A stretch of 64,000 bases of DNA from Saururus chinensis (Eukaryota; Streptophyta; Magnoliopsida; Piperales; Saururaceae). Shown here piece after piece: positions 34,824 through 45,895 of the stretch (the first letter of the stretch is position 1; the number at the start of each line of letters is the position of its first letter). Under the pieces are notes generated by a model, which worked only from the letters and a program-made list of their open reading frames with translations, had not been told where the DNA came from and searched no databases. The translations under genes and the position numbers were made by a program. The DNA lies in NCBI GenBank assembly GCA_035235625.1, contig CP141142.1:47099644-47163643 (forward strand). The letters run 5' to 3'.

Positions 34824-35480
34824 CTATATAAGACTGGTGTAGGCAGAGGAATCATCATAGTTTGGCCACCTCAAACCAGTATCGAAAAAGTCTTTTGAGA
34901 GGCAGCACAAAGATAAACTAAGAGGTGTTGGACTGTTAGTGTTCTACTGAAGCCGTTTTTATGGCAGGCAATTGCCTCAGGCAGTGAGGTAAACATAGGG
35001 CAGACGACTTGAGACATTCTGAATAGTCGAAAATGGGCTATGGATCCGTTGTGGAGTATTCACATGTGAGTGAGTGTTCCACAACAGATATGATGGCAAT
35101 ACATGCCCATTTTTAATGTGAGGCCTCTTAACTGGTTTTGGGTTAGATAGAACATGTGGGACTTATATAAAGCTTGCTTCGCCCCATATGTTTTGGCTAA
35201 CCAAAACCTAGTTAGAAGGGCTTATTGGGTAGATTTATTGGGTCATTATCATTTTCTATTTTCTATTCCATTTTTACTTATCTTGCTACATCCTTTGTCA
35301 TTTTCTTCAATTGCTTAAACGTTCATGGAGTATGGATCTTGGAAGATGAAGATACCACTTTCATAATGGGGTACCCATGGGACACAATATTTTTATTCTT
35401 CAAAATGTTTATGCACTATTTATTCATGTATTTAAAATAAAAGTCACCTTTTGGTATAAATAGTATACATTGTATAGAGT
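34824..35480. other. AT-rich intergenic DNA, nothing recognisable
   Basis: No supported gene, RNA or transposon ends were seen. Short open frames here have no family features. Confidence 0.4.
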
Positions 35481-37300
35481 ATATCACCTGGGACCTAAAC
35501 CCATAGACCTAAGGCGTCTAACATGATATACACTTATATATATAAATATAAAAAAAAATTTATATAAGCCTAGGCTCATATATATGCATACATGAACTCG
35601 GGCTGAATGGGCCATTTGATTTATATTCGACAGCTCATAAAACCCAGGCTCACGTAGATATATTATGAGCCTGAGATTATATAAATATGACTCTTTATTT
35701 AAAGGCAAAAGTTATTATGAGCCTGGTCTTATATGAACTATGTGAGCCTAAGTTAAATGGAAGCACTTAGATATGATCGAACCGCTCAGTTTCCAACGAG
35801 TTAACCACAGATGTTGGTTCTTGTTTACCACAAAAAATTTCCCTCCTTATTTGCCCGCCCAAACATCCTTCAGTTGTAGCGGGTTGTCCCCCTCACTGGC
35901 ATGCCTCTCCGTCGCAGCCCCTCGTCCCCACCTCATAGGAGGCTTCGCCTTCGTAGCCCTTCATCCCACCTCACGGGGCCTCGTTGCCATCGCAGCCCCT
36001 CGTCCCCCCACCCGCCCACGGGGCGGCCTTGCCGTTGCAGTTCCTCGTCCCCCCTCATGAGACTGCCTTGCCATCGCAGCCCCTCGTCCTCGTCACGGTG
36101 TTGTTTCGTGGGAGTCTGAAAGACTGCACCCAATCCCTCCCATCTCAGCCAGGTACATTCCCTCTCTCCCATATCTTCTCTTCTTCCTCCCTTCGGCACA
36201 ACCATCTCCTTCCTCTTTTTTGTTGTCACTAAGTACTGAGATTCCTGCTGGGAGGAACCTCATCTCCTTCCTCCTTTTTGTTGTCACTAAGTACTGAGAT
36301 TCCTGCCGGGAGGAACCTGTGCAGCCACCGTCACTTTTAACTTATTCATCTCATCCCAAAAGCTGTGGAAGAAATCCTCTGTTTCTACATCATGTTGGGT
36401 ATCCCGGCTGCTGGAGGTCTGAAGGTAGGTGGCATGATGGGTGGGGGTGGAGGAGGGGTGAGAGAGGCTCTTGGGTGGGGTGAAGGGGACGGCCATGTTG
36501 AGAAACAAACTGGTTGGCTTGTTGCTAGTTGAATAAACTGGTTGCCTGCAACTGGCTCAAGGGCTGAGCACCACATTGACTAGCCAAGGCAGTAATGATG
36601 TATGGGGAGCTGGCTGACTAGTATGGATTGGAGGTGGCAATGATAGGGGCGTAAAAGGCCACCCCTGCAGCCAAGCTGGGTATGGTGCTGAGATTGCTGC
36701 TATAGGTTGCAGTTTGGGAAGCAAAGGAGGGAGAGAGTTTTGGGCACGGTAAAGTAGACCGCCATGTTGAGACTATAGCAGCAATCTCAGCCAGCTTGGC
36801 GGAGATGTCAACGTAGTCGCCGAACCGGCGGGAGATGCTACAGAGGGCCATGGCAGCCTTGTAGGGTGGGCCGCGGGGCAGCTTGTTGTCAAGGTCCCAC
36901 ACGACCACCCTTCACTTAGGCTTCACCGTCCAGAAGCCATCCCGGTTGTGGACCATGCCTACACCTATGTCGACCCCCCATTTGGCCGGGTCCGGTAAGA
37001 AGATGATTGCACGGATGGCAAACGGGGGTAGCCCACAATGGCGTGTGGCGGTGGGGAGGAAGATCAGCGAGGGAGGGGGTAGGGAGCAGATAGGGGGAGC
37101 AAACAGCCAATGCCAAGATGGTGGCAACGGGAGGGAGGTGGGGGAGACGGGAACAGAAACATGTCCATCTCGAGGGAGGTGGGGTTTACTCATCCCAAAA
37201 TCAGAATAAGCCGTTGGATCAACATTCCAACGGCAAGAACAAGGATCCCTATATGAGCCTGGTCTCATATAAACGGGATCCTTATTTAAAAGAGCGAGTT
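35480..37300. mobile_element. Candidate composite element carrying GC-rich gene fragments
   Basis: A GC-rich core (35860-37200) with coding-like pieces is flanked by AT-rich, locally palindromic ends sharing the word TATGAGCCTGGTCT (about 35727 and 37253). Further GAGCCT/AGGCTC repeats lie at 35560-35750, and GGATCC-bounded inverted sequence at about 37238-37275. A 47-bp block (CTAAGTACTGAGATTCCTGC...) is duplicated in tandem at about 36228-36320. I could not define terminal repeats plus a target duplication, so a Pack-type transposon is a hypothesis only. Confidence 0.3.
36770..37000 (-). pseudogene. NYN-domain protein gene fragment
   Basis: On the minus strand, KWGVDIGVGMVHNRDGFWT, then VKPK, an in-frame TGA (36912) and RVVVWDLDNKLPRGPPYKAA, followed by SISRRFGDYVDISA. 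The VVWDLDNKPPRGPP motif followed by a short helix and VVDISA is the start of the NYN (PIN-like ribonuclease) domain of a plant protein family. Only the first roughly 45 residues of the domain are present before the sequence diverges at about 36770. The upstream frame to 37304 is open and could be the former N-terminal part. Confidence 0.6.
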
Positions 37301-37432
37301 TCAAAGGGGGAGATCCCAGAATTCCTATATTTGGCCGTCTCCGCGGAAAGATAGACCTGACATCCTAATTTATCCCTTTGTATATGCCTTATCTCTGTTT
37401 TTCTGTTCAGTCTTAGTTTCCGTTTGGCTTCG

Positions 37433-38904
37433 TCATCCATTAAAAACAATAACATATACAAATTTCAGGCCTGGAGTCGGCCAAATCCAAGTCTGATTAT
37501 GTACACCATTTACAAATTTCCTAAACAAACAGCCCAGAATGCGAGGGCCGCTGGCGCCGAAATGGACAGCAATCACATCCACTTCCATCCGTACCGTCGC
37601 TAAAATCGGGCCGTAGCTTGTGTAGATGACCCCCTTCCGCTTCGAATCCCACGCGGTAGAGAAAGCTATCCCCGGCAGGAGCTCCCGGCGGCCGGAGCCA
37701 TCCCGATTCGCGACGTAGAGGCCTGGGAGGCCGACGAAGGCGACTTGCTTCCCGTCCGGCGAGAAGGAAGGAAAGGACCCGTCTATCCGAAACAGCGAAA
37801 TCTCCGGTAACGGGCTCCTGACATTCTCCAGCAGCAGCAATCGGTTGCCGGACTTGTCCCCTCTGCCGCTGCCCCCGCAGCGGTGGTACCCGACTCGGGT
37901 GGAGTCGGGCGAGACGAAGGGGTTGTAGTGGTGGGTGTGTGGGTCGATCACTTTGGTGATTTCCGAGAACACTTTGTTGGTGAGGTCGAAGAGCTCGATG
38001 TGGCGGAATTCAGATGTTGGCCGTCTCGTCGCCACGGCCAGGAAGTTCGCCCCCGCGGCGGTGGCGGGGGTGAAGGCGTGGAGGCCCGGAGGTGTGACTC
38101 GCTCTACTACCCGATCCGAGCCGTTTCGGAGGCTGATCCGATACACGCTCTACCAGCCGTCCTCGCTCGGTCGATGAAAATAGAGAGTCGACTCGTCGGC
38201 CCAGCAGGGCCAGCCGCCGTGCTCCACCACTCGAGTCCTCTCAGAACCGTCCCGAGTCCTGAACACGTAAATATCTGCGGACAGGTCCTCAATCTCGCCT
38301 GTCCACCCCCTCTCGCCAGAGGAAGCAACGGCTGTCCACTCCCCAGATAGGGAGACGGAGGGGCTAAAGTCGGCCACGCCGGGCGGAGTCAGCCGGGTCG
38401 TATCTCGGGTCTTCAGGTTGGTGGAGTAAACCGCAGCCCAGCTCTCCCGGGGTTCTCGTGGGTAGAGACGTATATGAGATGATCGCCAACGATGGAAGGA
38501 CGATCCTTCATGGAGACACCCCCACTTCTCAAGAGGGGGGTCTTGGGCTGGTTTGGGAGGGAAGCGTAAAGGGGCGGACCTCCGTGAAGGCTGCTCCTTG
38601 AAGGCGTCGAGGTAGATGTTGAAGGACCCATTTCGCTCGGACACGTAGAGCAGGGGAATGTGGGTATGATTGGAGAGGGCGGCGGAGGCGGCTCGGAGAG
38701 AAGGGAAGTGGCCGTTGTAGTTGACGGAGTCGGAGTCAGTGTGCTGAAACTCGGCGGAGGGGTCATGGACGGACGGAGACGGAGAAGATGTCGAAGGCGT
38801 AGCGGGAGCGGCCGAGGGTAGTGAAGAAGATAGCGCTTTTGGGAGGCCGGCCCATCGGCGGTGGTGGTGGCGAGTATGAAGAGGAGGGCGGCAAGAAGAC
38901 GCAT
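37433..38904 (-). pseudogene. TolB/DPP6-like beta-propeller protein, disrupted
   Basis: A signal peptide (MRLLAALLFILATTTADG, from 38904) is followed in other frames by SAIFFTTLGRSRYAFDIFS, then VNYNGHF, LLYVSERNGSFNIYL, DFSPSVSLSGEWTAVAS, DIYVFRTRDGSERTRV, GGWPCWADESTLYFHR, and HHYNPFVSPDSTRVGYHR, SLFRIDGSFPSFSPDGKQVA. These are WD40-like (PD40/TolB) blades of a secreted plant propeller family. Two frame changes near the N terminus (about 38860 and 38765) and one in-frame TAG (complement of 38150-38152, where Trp is expected) break it. After ILATVRMEVDVIAVHFGASG the C-terminal blades of the family are missing and the frame ends at 37433. It is a truncated host pseudogene, unless the lesions are assembly errors. 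Confidence 0.75.
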
Positions 38905-39080
38905 ATCGGCTGTAGAATTGTGGAAGGTAAAAGTGACTGGACGAGTCCAGTATCCAGACCAAAGAGACAGACACCACGGGATGGGTCTCGTAGAGGAGGA
39001 GGTTCGAAGAGATTGTGAGATGAAATGGCGAGCAGATAGAAAGGTCGAATGCGTCTATGGACCCCTACTAATCTCCTCAA

Positions 39081-39679
39081 TATAAAATTTATAGAGTAAT
39101 TGGGGTACCAAGGGAATCGAGCAGATAATGCTCTGGTGGAACGAAGCTCCAGAACTACAGTCTACGAGTCAACCGAGACTGACGCTTTTGGTGCCTTGTT
39201 ACGGTTGGTGATGGGCACTATTTTATGAGGAATTGATCCGGCTCTGTAATACATAAAATGTCCTTGTGTAAGTAATATCTATGCACTTGTCAACTTTCGA
39301 ATATCCAATATAATTACGAGAGTATTAAAAAAAGTTCAGGATAAAGTATAAATAATTTTTTTTATTTTAAGTAATTTAATATATTTTTGGGTATATTTAT
39401 TTTTAATATTTTAAACTTGTAAATAAATAAAATTAAATTCTTATTTAATCTACCAGCTAGTTTATAATTGGTTTGGTGAGATTAAGGCAAAGAGGAAGAA
39501 GAGGTGGTCAAGGAAGAAAAAGGGGAGGTGGAAGAGAGAGGAAGGGAAGAGAGAGAAAAAAAAAGAGGAGGAACGAAGAGGAGAGTAGGAAAAGTAAGAG
39601 GAGGTAGACGAGATAAAAGAAAGAGAATATGATGAGGTGGCATAAGAGGGGAGGAAGAGAATGTGATAGTGATGAGAAG
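39081..39679. other. Intergenic DNA with a 190-bp purine-rich tract
   Basis: No gene seen. From about 39483 to 39672 the plus strand is almost entirely purine (GAGGAAGAAGAGG-like), a long homopurine tract directly before the gypsy LTR sequence. Confidence 0.6.
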
Positions 39680-42600
39680 TGTAACAACCGCGATTTTTTA
39701 TATATTTTTCTTAAAATTTACAAAAAAAATTTGTAATATAACTGCTATAATTTGGGAAAAATGACGAATACGAAACCTGTGTTACATTAGTTTTTCTCAT
39801 CCAAAATTGTTACTGATTCGATCAAACATCGTATGGTCAAACCAAACATCCATAAACGTTGCTCGAAAATAAACACATGAATAAATTGCTATGATCATAA
39901 ACTTTAAATACAAATATCTCTTAGACATCCCTGAGTGCATGTCCCATAACAGTCAACAATCTAATCCAATCTAAAAGTCCAGAATACATAAACACCTGAC
40001 TTCTCATCTCACTTAATATAATAGATCGTGACACAAAGAAAACTCACAATAAGTCAAGGATATACCTAAGTCAAAGGAAATCAATCCACCGCGAAAACGA
40101 GCATCCATCTCCAAGAGCTCTTCGTCACAAACCTGCAAAAAGCCTTCTAAACAACGAGGCTAAAAAAATATTCTTTTCATTAATCATAATACAGGCACTT
40201 TGTACCTTATATAGTTAGGTCAATGCTGTGGGCTTGGGCCTTAATGGCTTAATCACCTACTCAACTTAAGGTAAAGAACTCCTACTGAAGCCTTATGGGC
40301 TAGCCTTATAACATCAAAGCAAATATGTTACATGAATAAAGAAGGTAGTCTAATGAAAGCAATGGCATGGCGAGACACAACAAGAAGTCTTGCGTAGGTT
40401 TTGGGTTTGTTGAAAGTTGGAGAGTATAAGAATGCAGGGCTCCTTTTAGGTTTGAAAAAATTTAAACTTTGGTATTATCTTCCAATACAAGAAATGGTTT
40501 GCTATATGGTGCATCCTAGGACTTGATGAAATCCTAACCCTACACCATTGTGATCTATGGCATCAAGCTTTCTAGAGTTAATACTTGGTACTTAATATGA
40601 AGCTCCTCGTGGATATTTCATGAGCAATAGTTACCTGACTTTACTAATGTACCAAGTATTATAAAATCTGTAACGTGTAGTGAGAAACAATACATAGCCC
40701 AGTACTCTCACTCAAATTTCAATTCAGATTGATATTGGTTAACTTTCTAACCTCTGTGGCCCCATAAGTATTGGGGTAAGCCGTTAGGTATCACAGATTT
40801 AAATAATGATACCCGCTGCGAAAGATAATCAGTTCTGGCGCGTACAAGTGTGGAGTGTCATGGAAAAACTCCTATCCTTTTGAACCTCTCGTTGCCCCAC
40901 AAGCATCGTGGGGAACGTCATTCAGTATCATGGCCTCTGATCTGTTTTGGTTTTGAAAAAATAATTTATCCAATTTTTTTAAAATTTATAATCAAATTAT
41001 GTATGATAAAATTTATCTAATTTTAAATTAATAATTGGATTTTGTTTGAAGTGTTTTATTCGATCATAAATTATCGAATTTTGTTTATAAATATTTTATC
41101 CGATGATAAATTATCAGATTTTGTTTATGACTGAGTTATCTAATTTTAACTATCGGATTCTACTTTTGATTAGTTATTTGACTTAGCATCAGATTTTATT
41201 CCGATGCATTTTGAGGCGAATTGTGAGGACGCAATTCGTTTAAGAGAGAAGAATATAATATCCTTAATTTTTCTATAAGTTTATATAATTTTTTTTTTTT
41301 ACTCTATTTTTAATGGGAAAATTTAAAATTTTGTTGTATTTGTTTTTGTAGTTGACCTTAATATTCATAATTATAAAGTCGAGAGTTGTGCTTAGTCGTA
41401 AGTCATGGGATTCGACGTGACATAAAAACGCAACATAAAAACTTTTGACGTGAAAACCGGAGAGAAAATAAATAGGGAGAATGGAAATAGAGAGACAAGA
41501 AGAAAAACTAAAAATAATAAAAATAAAAATAAAAACATAAACATGATCGAGCGCGCCCGACCCGGGTGGGCGGAACGGAAAGGGGGAAGCCCCCCCTTCC
41601 ATTTGGGAGGCCGGAGGCGTCGCCATTGCCGGCCAGCCTCGGCCGGGCGACGCCACCAAAGCCAACCCGGCCAGGCCCCGCCGATTGTCCGCCCCAATTT
41701 CTCCTCCTTTCCCGTTTCAGCCCGACGCACCTTCTCCTCGTTTTTCATTCGATCTGCCACCACTGCCGGCCCAATGACATCCAGCCCACCGCCATAGCTC
41801 TGCCCCGACCAGGACGACATCTGGACACCACCGTCCCGGCCTCCCTGCCCCTGCTTCGCCGGCGTGAAGTAAAAATCCTTCCGCCTTGTGTTTTTTTCAT
41901 CTTTGTGCGTTGAGACCAGTGGTTGTGCCGCCGGTCACCGGCCATCACCGGCTGGCATTTGGCCCACCTCAGCCAGGCGACTACAAGGCCGCCCCATTGG
42001 CCTGGACCGCCTCCTCCTCCGGATCGTCACCTTCTTCCGCCCTATTCCAGTCCTGACATATCACTGGCTCTTTTTTTTGTGTCTTCGTCTTTCTCTGGCT
42101 ATGAGCAGCCGGAAGAGCTCCAGATCACAGCCACTGGCTCTGCTTTGAGATGACGACGGCGAGGTGCCGATGTTTGGCCGCCGTTCCCTGAACTGTGCTG
42201 ATCCGCTCGATCGGCTGACCCGTGTCGGAGTAAAGCTTGCCCCTTTTCCCCCTGGCGGCGCCTATTTTTCCTCATACAACATCGGACCAACGTCCACTTA
42301 GCTCGTCACGATCTAGCGACCGCTAAATCGCTGTTGTCTCCTAGCTCTGCTCCCGGCATATCTGCCGCCCTAGCTCAGCACATCGTCGCCCCCCGTTAAA
42401 TTGGGTTCATTTCTCTAACTGGCGATTCTGCTGCCACCGACGTCGGCCAACGATCAGTCGTAGACATTGACATGACCTAACGACGACAAGAGGCTGCCGT
42501 TCTCGGACTCCCCTGCTTCTCTCCTATGTTATGCATGCCTTTTGCCGAAACCAGATGCCCCCTCTAAACGTCGCCGTAAGCCCCTCCCTAGCCTATGGAC

Positions 42601-45299
42601 AACCTATTTTATCTAATATTAAGTAAACGTGGGCCACATGCCTAATTGATGTAGGCTCTGCCCTAGCCCAGTGATGGTAAGAGGTAGCATTTTTGATCCG
42701 ATTCCACCTTTGTAACCTCGTTTTCCCTTATGTACGACCCAAAATATACAGGAAAGAGTACTTTAATCCCGGTCCTTCTAAGGGGATGTAGCATTATTGG
42801 CCACTAGCCACAGGCCAACGAATATGGCTTATATACATGCACATCTTATTTAGTAATATTAAAATATTAATTAAGTGTAATGCCCTGAAATTTCTATGTT
42901 TTGAAATTCGGGTGTTTAGGCCTATTAATGGGTTTTAAGGCTCATTAACAATTTTTCTAAAAATCAGACTATTTTGAGCTTTATTCATCAAGAGAAGCCT
43001 TAAGACATTTGATAGGGCTCGGTGAGATGAACGTATTGAGCCCAAGAACGTGTCAAACGGACACCGGGATAGTGGGCCATAATATTAGGAAGCATGCCAT
43101 AGGCGGGACCCACCTTAAGTTTGCGGGAAAACATGCCCTTGTGTGGTATTGTTTTGAAGGGCTCGTCGATACGAGTCTAACGGTACTAAGAATGCATGAT
43201 TCCATGTTCGGGGTAAGGAGTTACGCTCATTTAAAGTTTTAATTTTTGTTTTGAATTTAAAAACGAAAATTTTAAAAAATATTTTTTTTTGCATCAGCTG
43301 CCCTGCCTCATTGCGGCAGGCAATGCTGCAGGCTAGCCTGCCTAGTTGCGCTAGCCTACTAGGGAGCCATTTTGGCTCCTACAGCTGGCTGGATGCGCGA
43401 CACGTGTCACGCATCCATAAGCCCTTGGGCTAGGGGGGGGGGGGGTAACGTGCATATTTATGTCATTAACCATTTCTACCTAATTCGAGGGTGCCCAACG
43501 TAGTGAGAGTGTTCGTTTTTCGAAATAACCCCTCTAAAAGGTTGAAACGACCCGAGGTAAGGGAGGCCTTGTCCACCGCACCCAAGCCGGACGAAGAGAC
43601 TGTCCCACGTTAGGGGAGGTTTTGCCCGCCTCACCCGAGCCAGACGAGGAAACTATCTTTGTACAAGGGGAGGTGCCGCCCACCACTTTTAAGCCGACTA
43701 CAAACGTAGGCTTAACGAGGGTAGGTGGTTTTAAGCTCTAATTTTGTGCTACGACTAGGCGTTATATTTTATAATTTATTTATCTCTTAATTAAATTATT
43801 ATTTTGAAATAGATATGATTAAGGGGGGACATGCGCTAAAATAATAGCGTCGTGTACGCCTCTTAGTGAGTTTTTGTTGTAATACGTTCATTCAAATATT
43901 ATTATTATTTGGAATACGTTTATGAATGATTTGACTGGATTTGAAGGGTAGTTATTTAGTATAAAGCCCAAAAGCTATCGGAATTATGACTCCTAGGTAC
44001 CGCCTATTATGACATATGGCGTACCCATGAAGTTGGATATCATAGGAAGATCCTCTTCATTCTGATCCCGTTGCCCCATGAGCACGGGTGTATGTCGCTC
44101 AGGTATCAGTGACATTTTGTGAATGATGATTTATCCGATTTTATTTTACTTATCAGATTTTGGCTATGAGCGAATTATCCAAATTTATCGGATTTTGTGA
44201 AGAACTATTTTTGTCTACTTTTTATCTAAGAAATGTGTTGGATTCTCTTAGTCGATACTATTGATTTAATTCGACTTTGTACTATGAGAATATTTTATGC
44301 ATATGGATTTATGCTTTATGTTTTATCATGTTAATAGAATTTAATTCTATCTACTGAGTATAATTATAATTACCCACCCCTAGATGCCACAGGTTTGGAC
44401 GACGAAGATAATATTCTTGAGGATTGTTCGTAGACTTCAAAGGATTTATGCTTTATCATGTTCTTTTATTATGTATTAATTTTGTATGTGCGCGACTTTG
44501 ATTTGTTAAGGCACGATATGCCTTATTTTGTAAAGTTTTTTTGTATTTACCCAAATCAATGAATAGTTACTTTTTTGTGCATGGTTGATCTTGTCCCGTT
44601 TATTACTACCAGTTATCGGCACTCTGACCTTTAAAGTAATTTAAAAAGTTGGGGCGTAACATTAAGATATATGATTTGCTATGATTTGATGGATTCTAAT
44701 ATGTCTGATTCAATCTGATGTGGCACGTTTTGATATGATTTGCTCTGAAATGCTTTGTTTAATCTATTATGCTATGATCTGTTATGATATGATATAATAT
44801 GATTCAATTTACTATGTTGTGCATTCTGCTCCGCTCTATGATAGAGCGAGACATATGATTCTGTTGATTTTTAACTTTCGTTTGACTTTGATGATTTTTG
44901 ACCAATTTTCGTATAACTTCAATTAAATACTTAGATATATATAGTTTGACGCATGTGTCTTCGCATTGCCTTATGCATGTAATAGCCGTTAGGCAGAACT
45001 ACGTTCAAATCCGATCGTATTGGAATAACATTTGAGATGTCATCCAATACATATATAGGCAACTAACGATATAGTAATATTGGCCCGATCTAAATTAGTT
45101 ATAGAATTAGGTTTGATTTAGCATACGCACAATAGAGCGTAAAAGTTTTGTAGTACGTAGAGGAATGTTACGACTCTCGCACACAGAGTCTGCCGCTCCC
45201 GGTGACCTCTTTTCTCTTTTTATAAAAAAGAATTAATTTACTTCAATTTTGTTTTCTGAACCCCCTGGTCCGAGTTAGTTTTCGGGTTGGGATGTTACA
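39680..45299. mobile_element. Ty3/gypsy-type long LTR sequence, interrupted and rearranged
   Basis: The block starts TGTAACAACCGCG and ends GGGTTGGGATGTTACA, the TGTAAC...GTTACA termini common to long gypsy LTRs (Tekay/Del-like). Segment 39680 to about 40180 reads as the 3' end of such an LTR on the minus strand (CAGGTTTGTGACGAAGAGCT toward GGTTGTTACA). The segment around 40740-41200 (TGGCCCCATAAGTATTGG, TTGCCCCACAAGCATCG, TTATCCGAT repeats) matches the nested solo LTR in plus orientation. GC-rich 41550-42600 looks like LTR or leader sequence without gag or pol. The mixed orientation suggests more than one fragment. No target duplication was found for the outer ends. It is an old, broken fossil. 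Confidence 0.55.
42876..44661 (+). mobile_element. Nested gypsy-type solo LTR (1786 bp), TSD TTAAG
   Basis: Starts TGTAATGCCCTG and ends GGGGCGTAACA, so the ends are inverted (TGTAAYGCCC). It is flanked by TTAAG at 42871-42875 and 44662-44666. It has the internal words of long gypsy LTRs (CCACAGGTTTGGACGACGAA near the 3' end, TTGCCCCATGAGCACGG mid-element). No internal region is attached, as expected after LTR-LTR recombination. It sits inside the larger LTR block and is therefore younger than it. Confidence 0.85.
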
Positions 45300-45887
45300 A
45301 ATATTCAATCAGTTCTATTGAATTAGGTCAGGTTTGGGTTTTTAACATAGCACTACTTGGCGGTAGTTAGCCAAGCCCTTGGTGATGACTAGTTGAGCCT
45401 CGACCACAACCAAGTTTTATGATAAACGCGAATGTCTAAGGAGAAGCTAAATATTTTACAAAAAGCCTTGAAATTAATCATAGTCAGAGAGTGTGAACTT
45501 TAGGAGTAACTTTGTCATTAGGAAGTGATATTTTTTATAAATTAAATATCTTTTTTAAATAATTTTTTTGTAAAAGAGTGCTACACAATAAAGTTTCAAT
45601 CAAAAGTGTTTATTTTTTTCTCAAATAAAACGAGGATGATATTTTTCAATAAAAAATACTATTTCCTCCATTTAGTTTTTTAAAATAAATTATTTATAAA
45701 AAATAAATAAAACTATTAATATATAACTGGAGGAATATTATTTTTAGGCGATAAATGACAATTGTTCTTCATCCCCTCGTATTAAGCTTATAATGAGGGC
45801 CTATGGGGAGGGTGGCATAACATTTCCCGTTGTAATAACGGAGATATGACGGAGCAGATTATGTGCACCTACGCTTGCTTTTAAGGC
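45300..45887. other. AT-rich intergenic DNA with a Stowaway-like MITE
   Basis: Nothing coding was recognised. The MITE is listed separately at 45657-45738. Confidence 0.4.
45657..45738. mobile_element. Stowaway-like MITE
   Basis: TACTATTTCCTCCATTTAG at the left and ATAACTGGAGGAATATTA at the right, about 82 bp, AT-rich. Confidence 0.5.
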
Positions 45888-45895
45888 CTTAGCAG

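Noticed and set aside
37883-38350. Plus-strand open frames over the propeller pseudogene
   Set aside because: They are antisense shadows of the GC-rich minus-strand TolB/DPP6-like sequence and show no domain of their own.
41392-42290. Several overlapping open frames in GC-rich DNA at 41.4-42.3 kb
   Set aside because: They lie inside LTR-type sequence on both strands with no conserved motifs, so they reflect base composition only.
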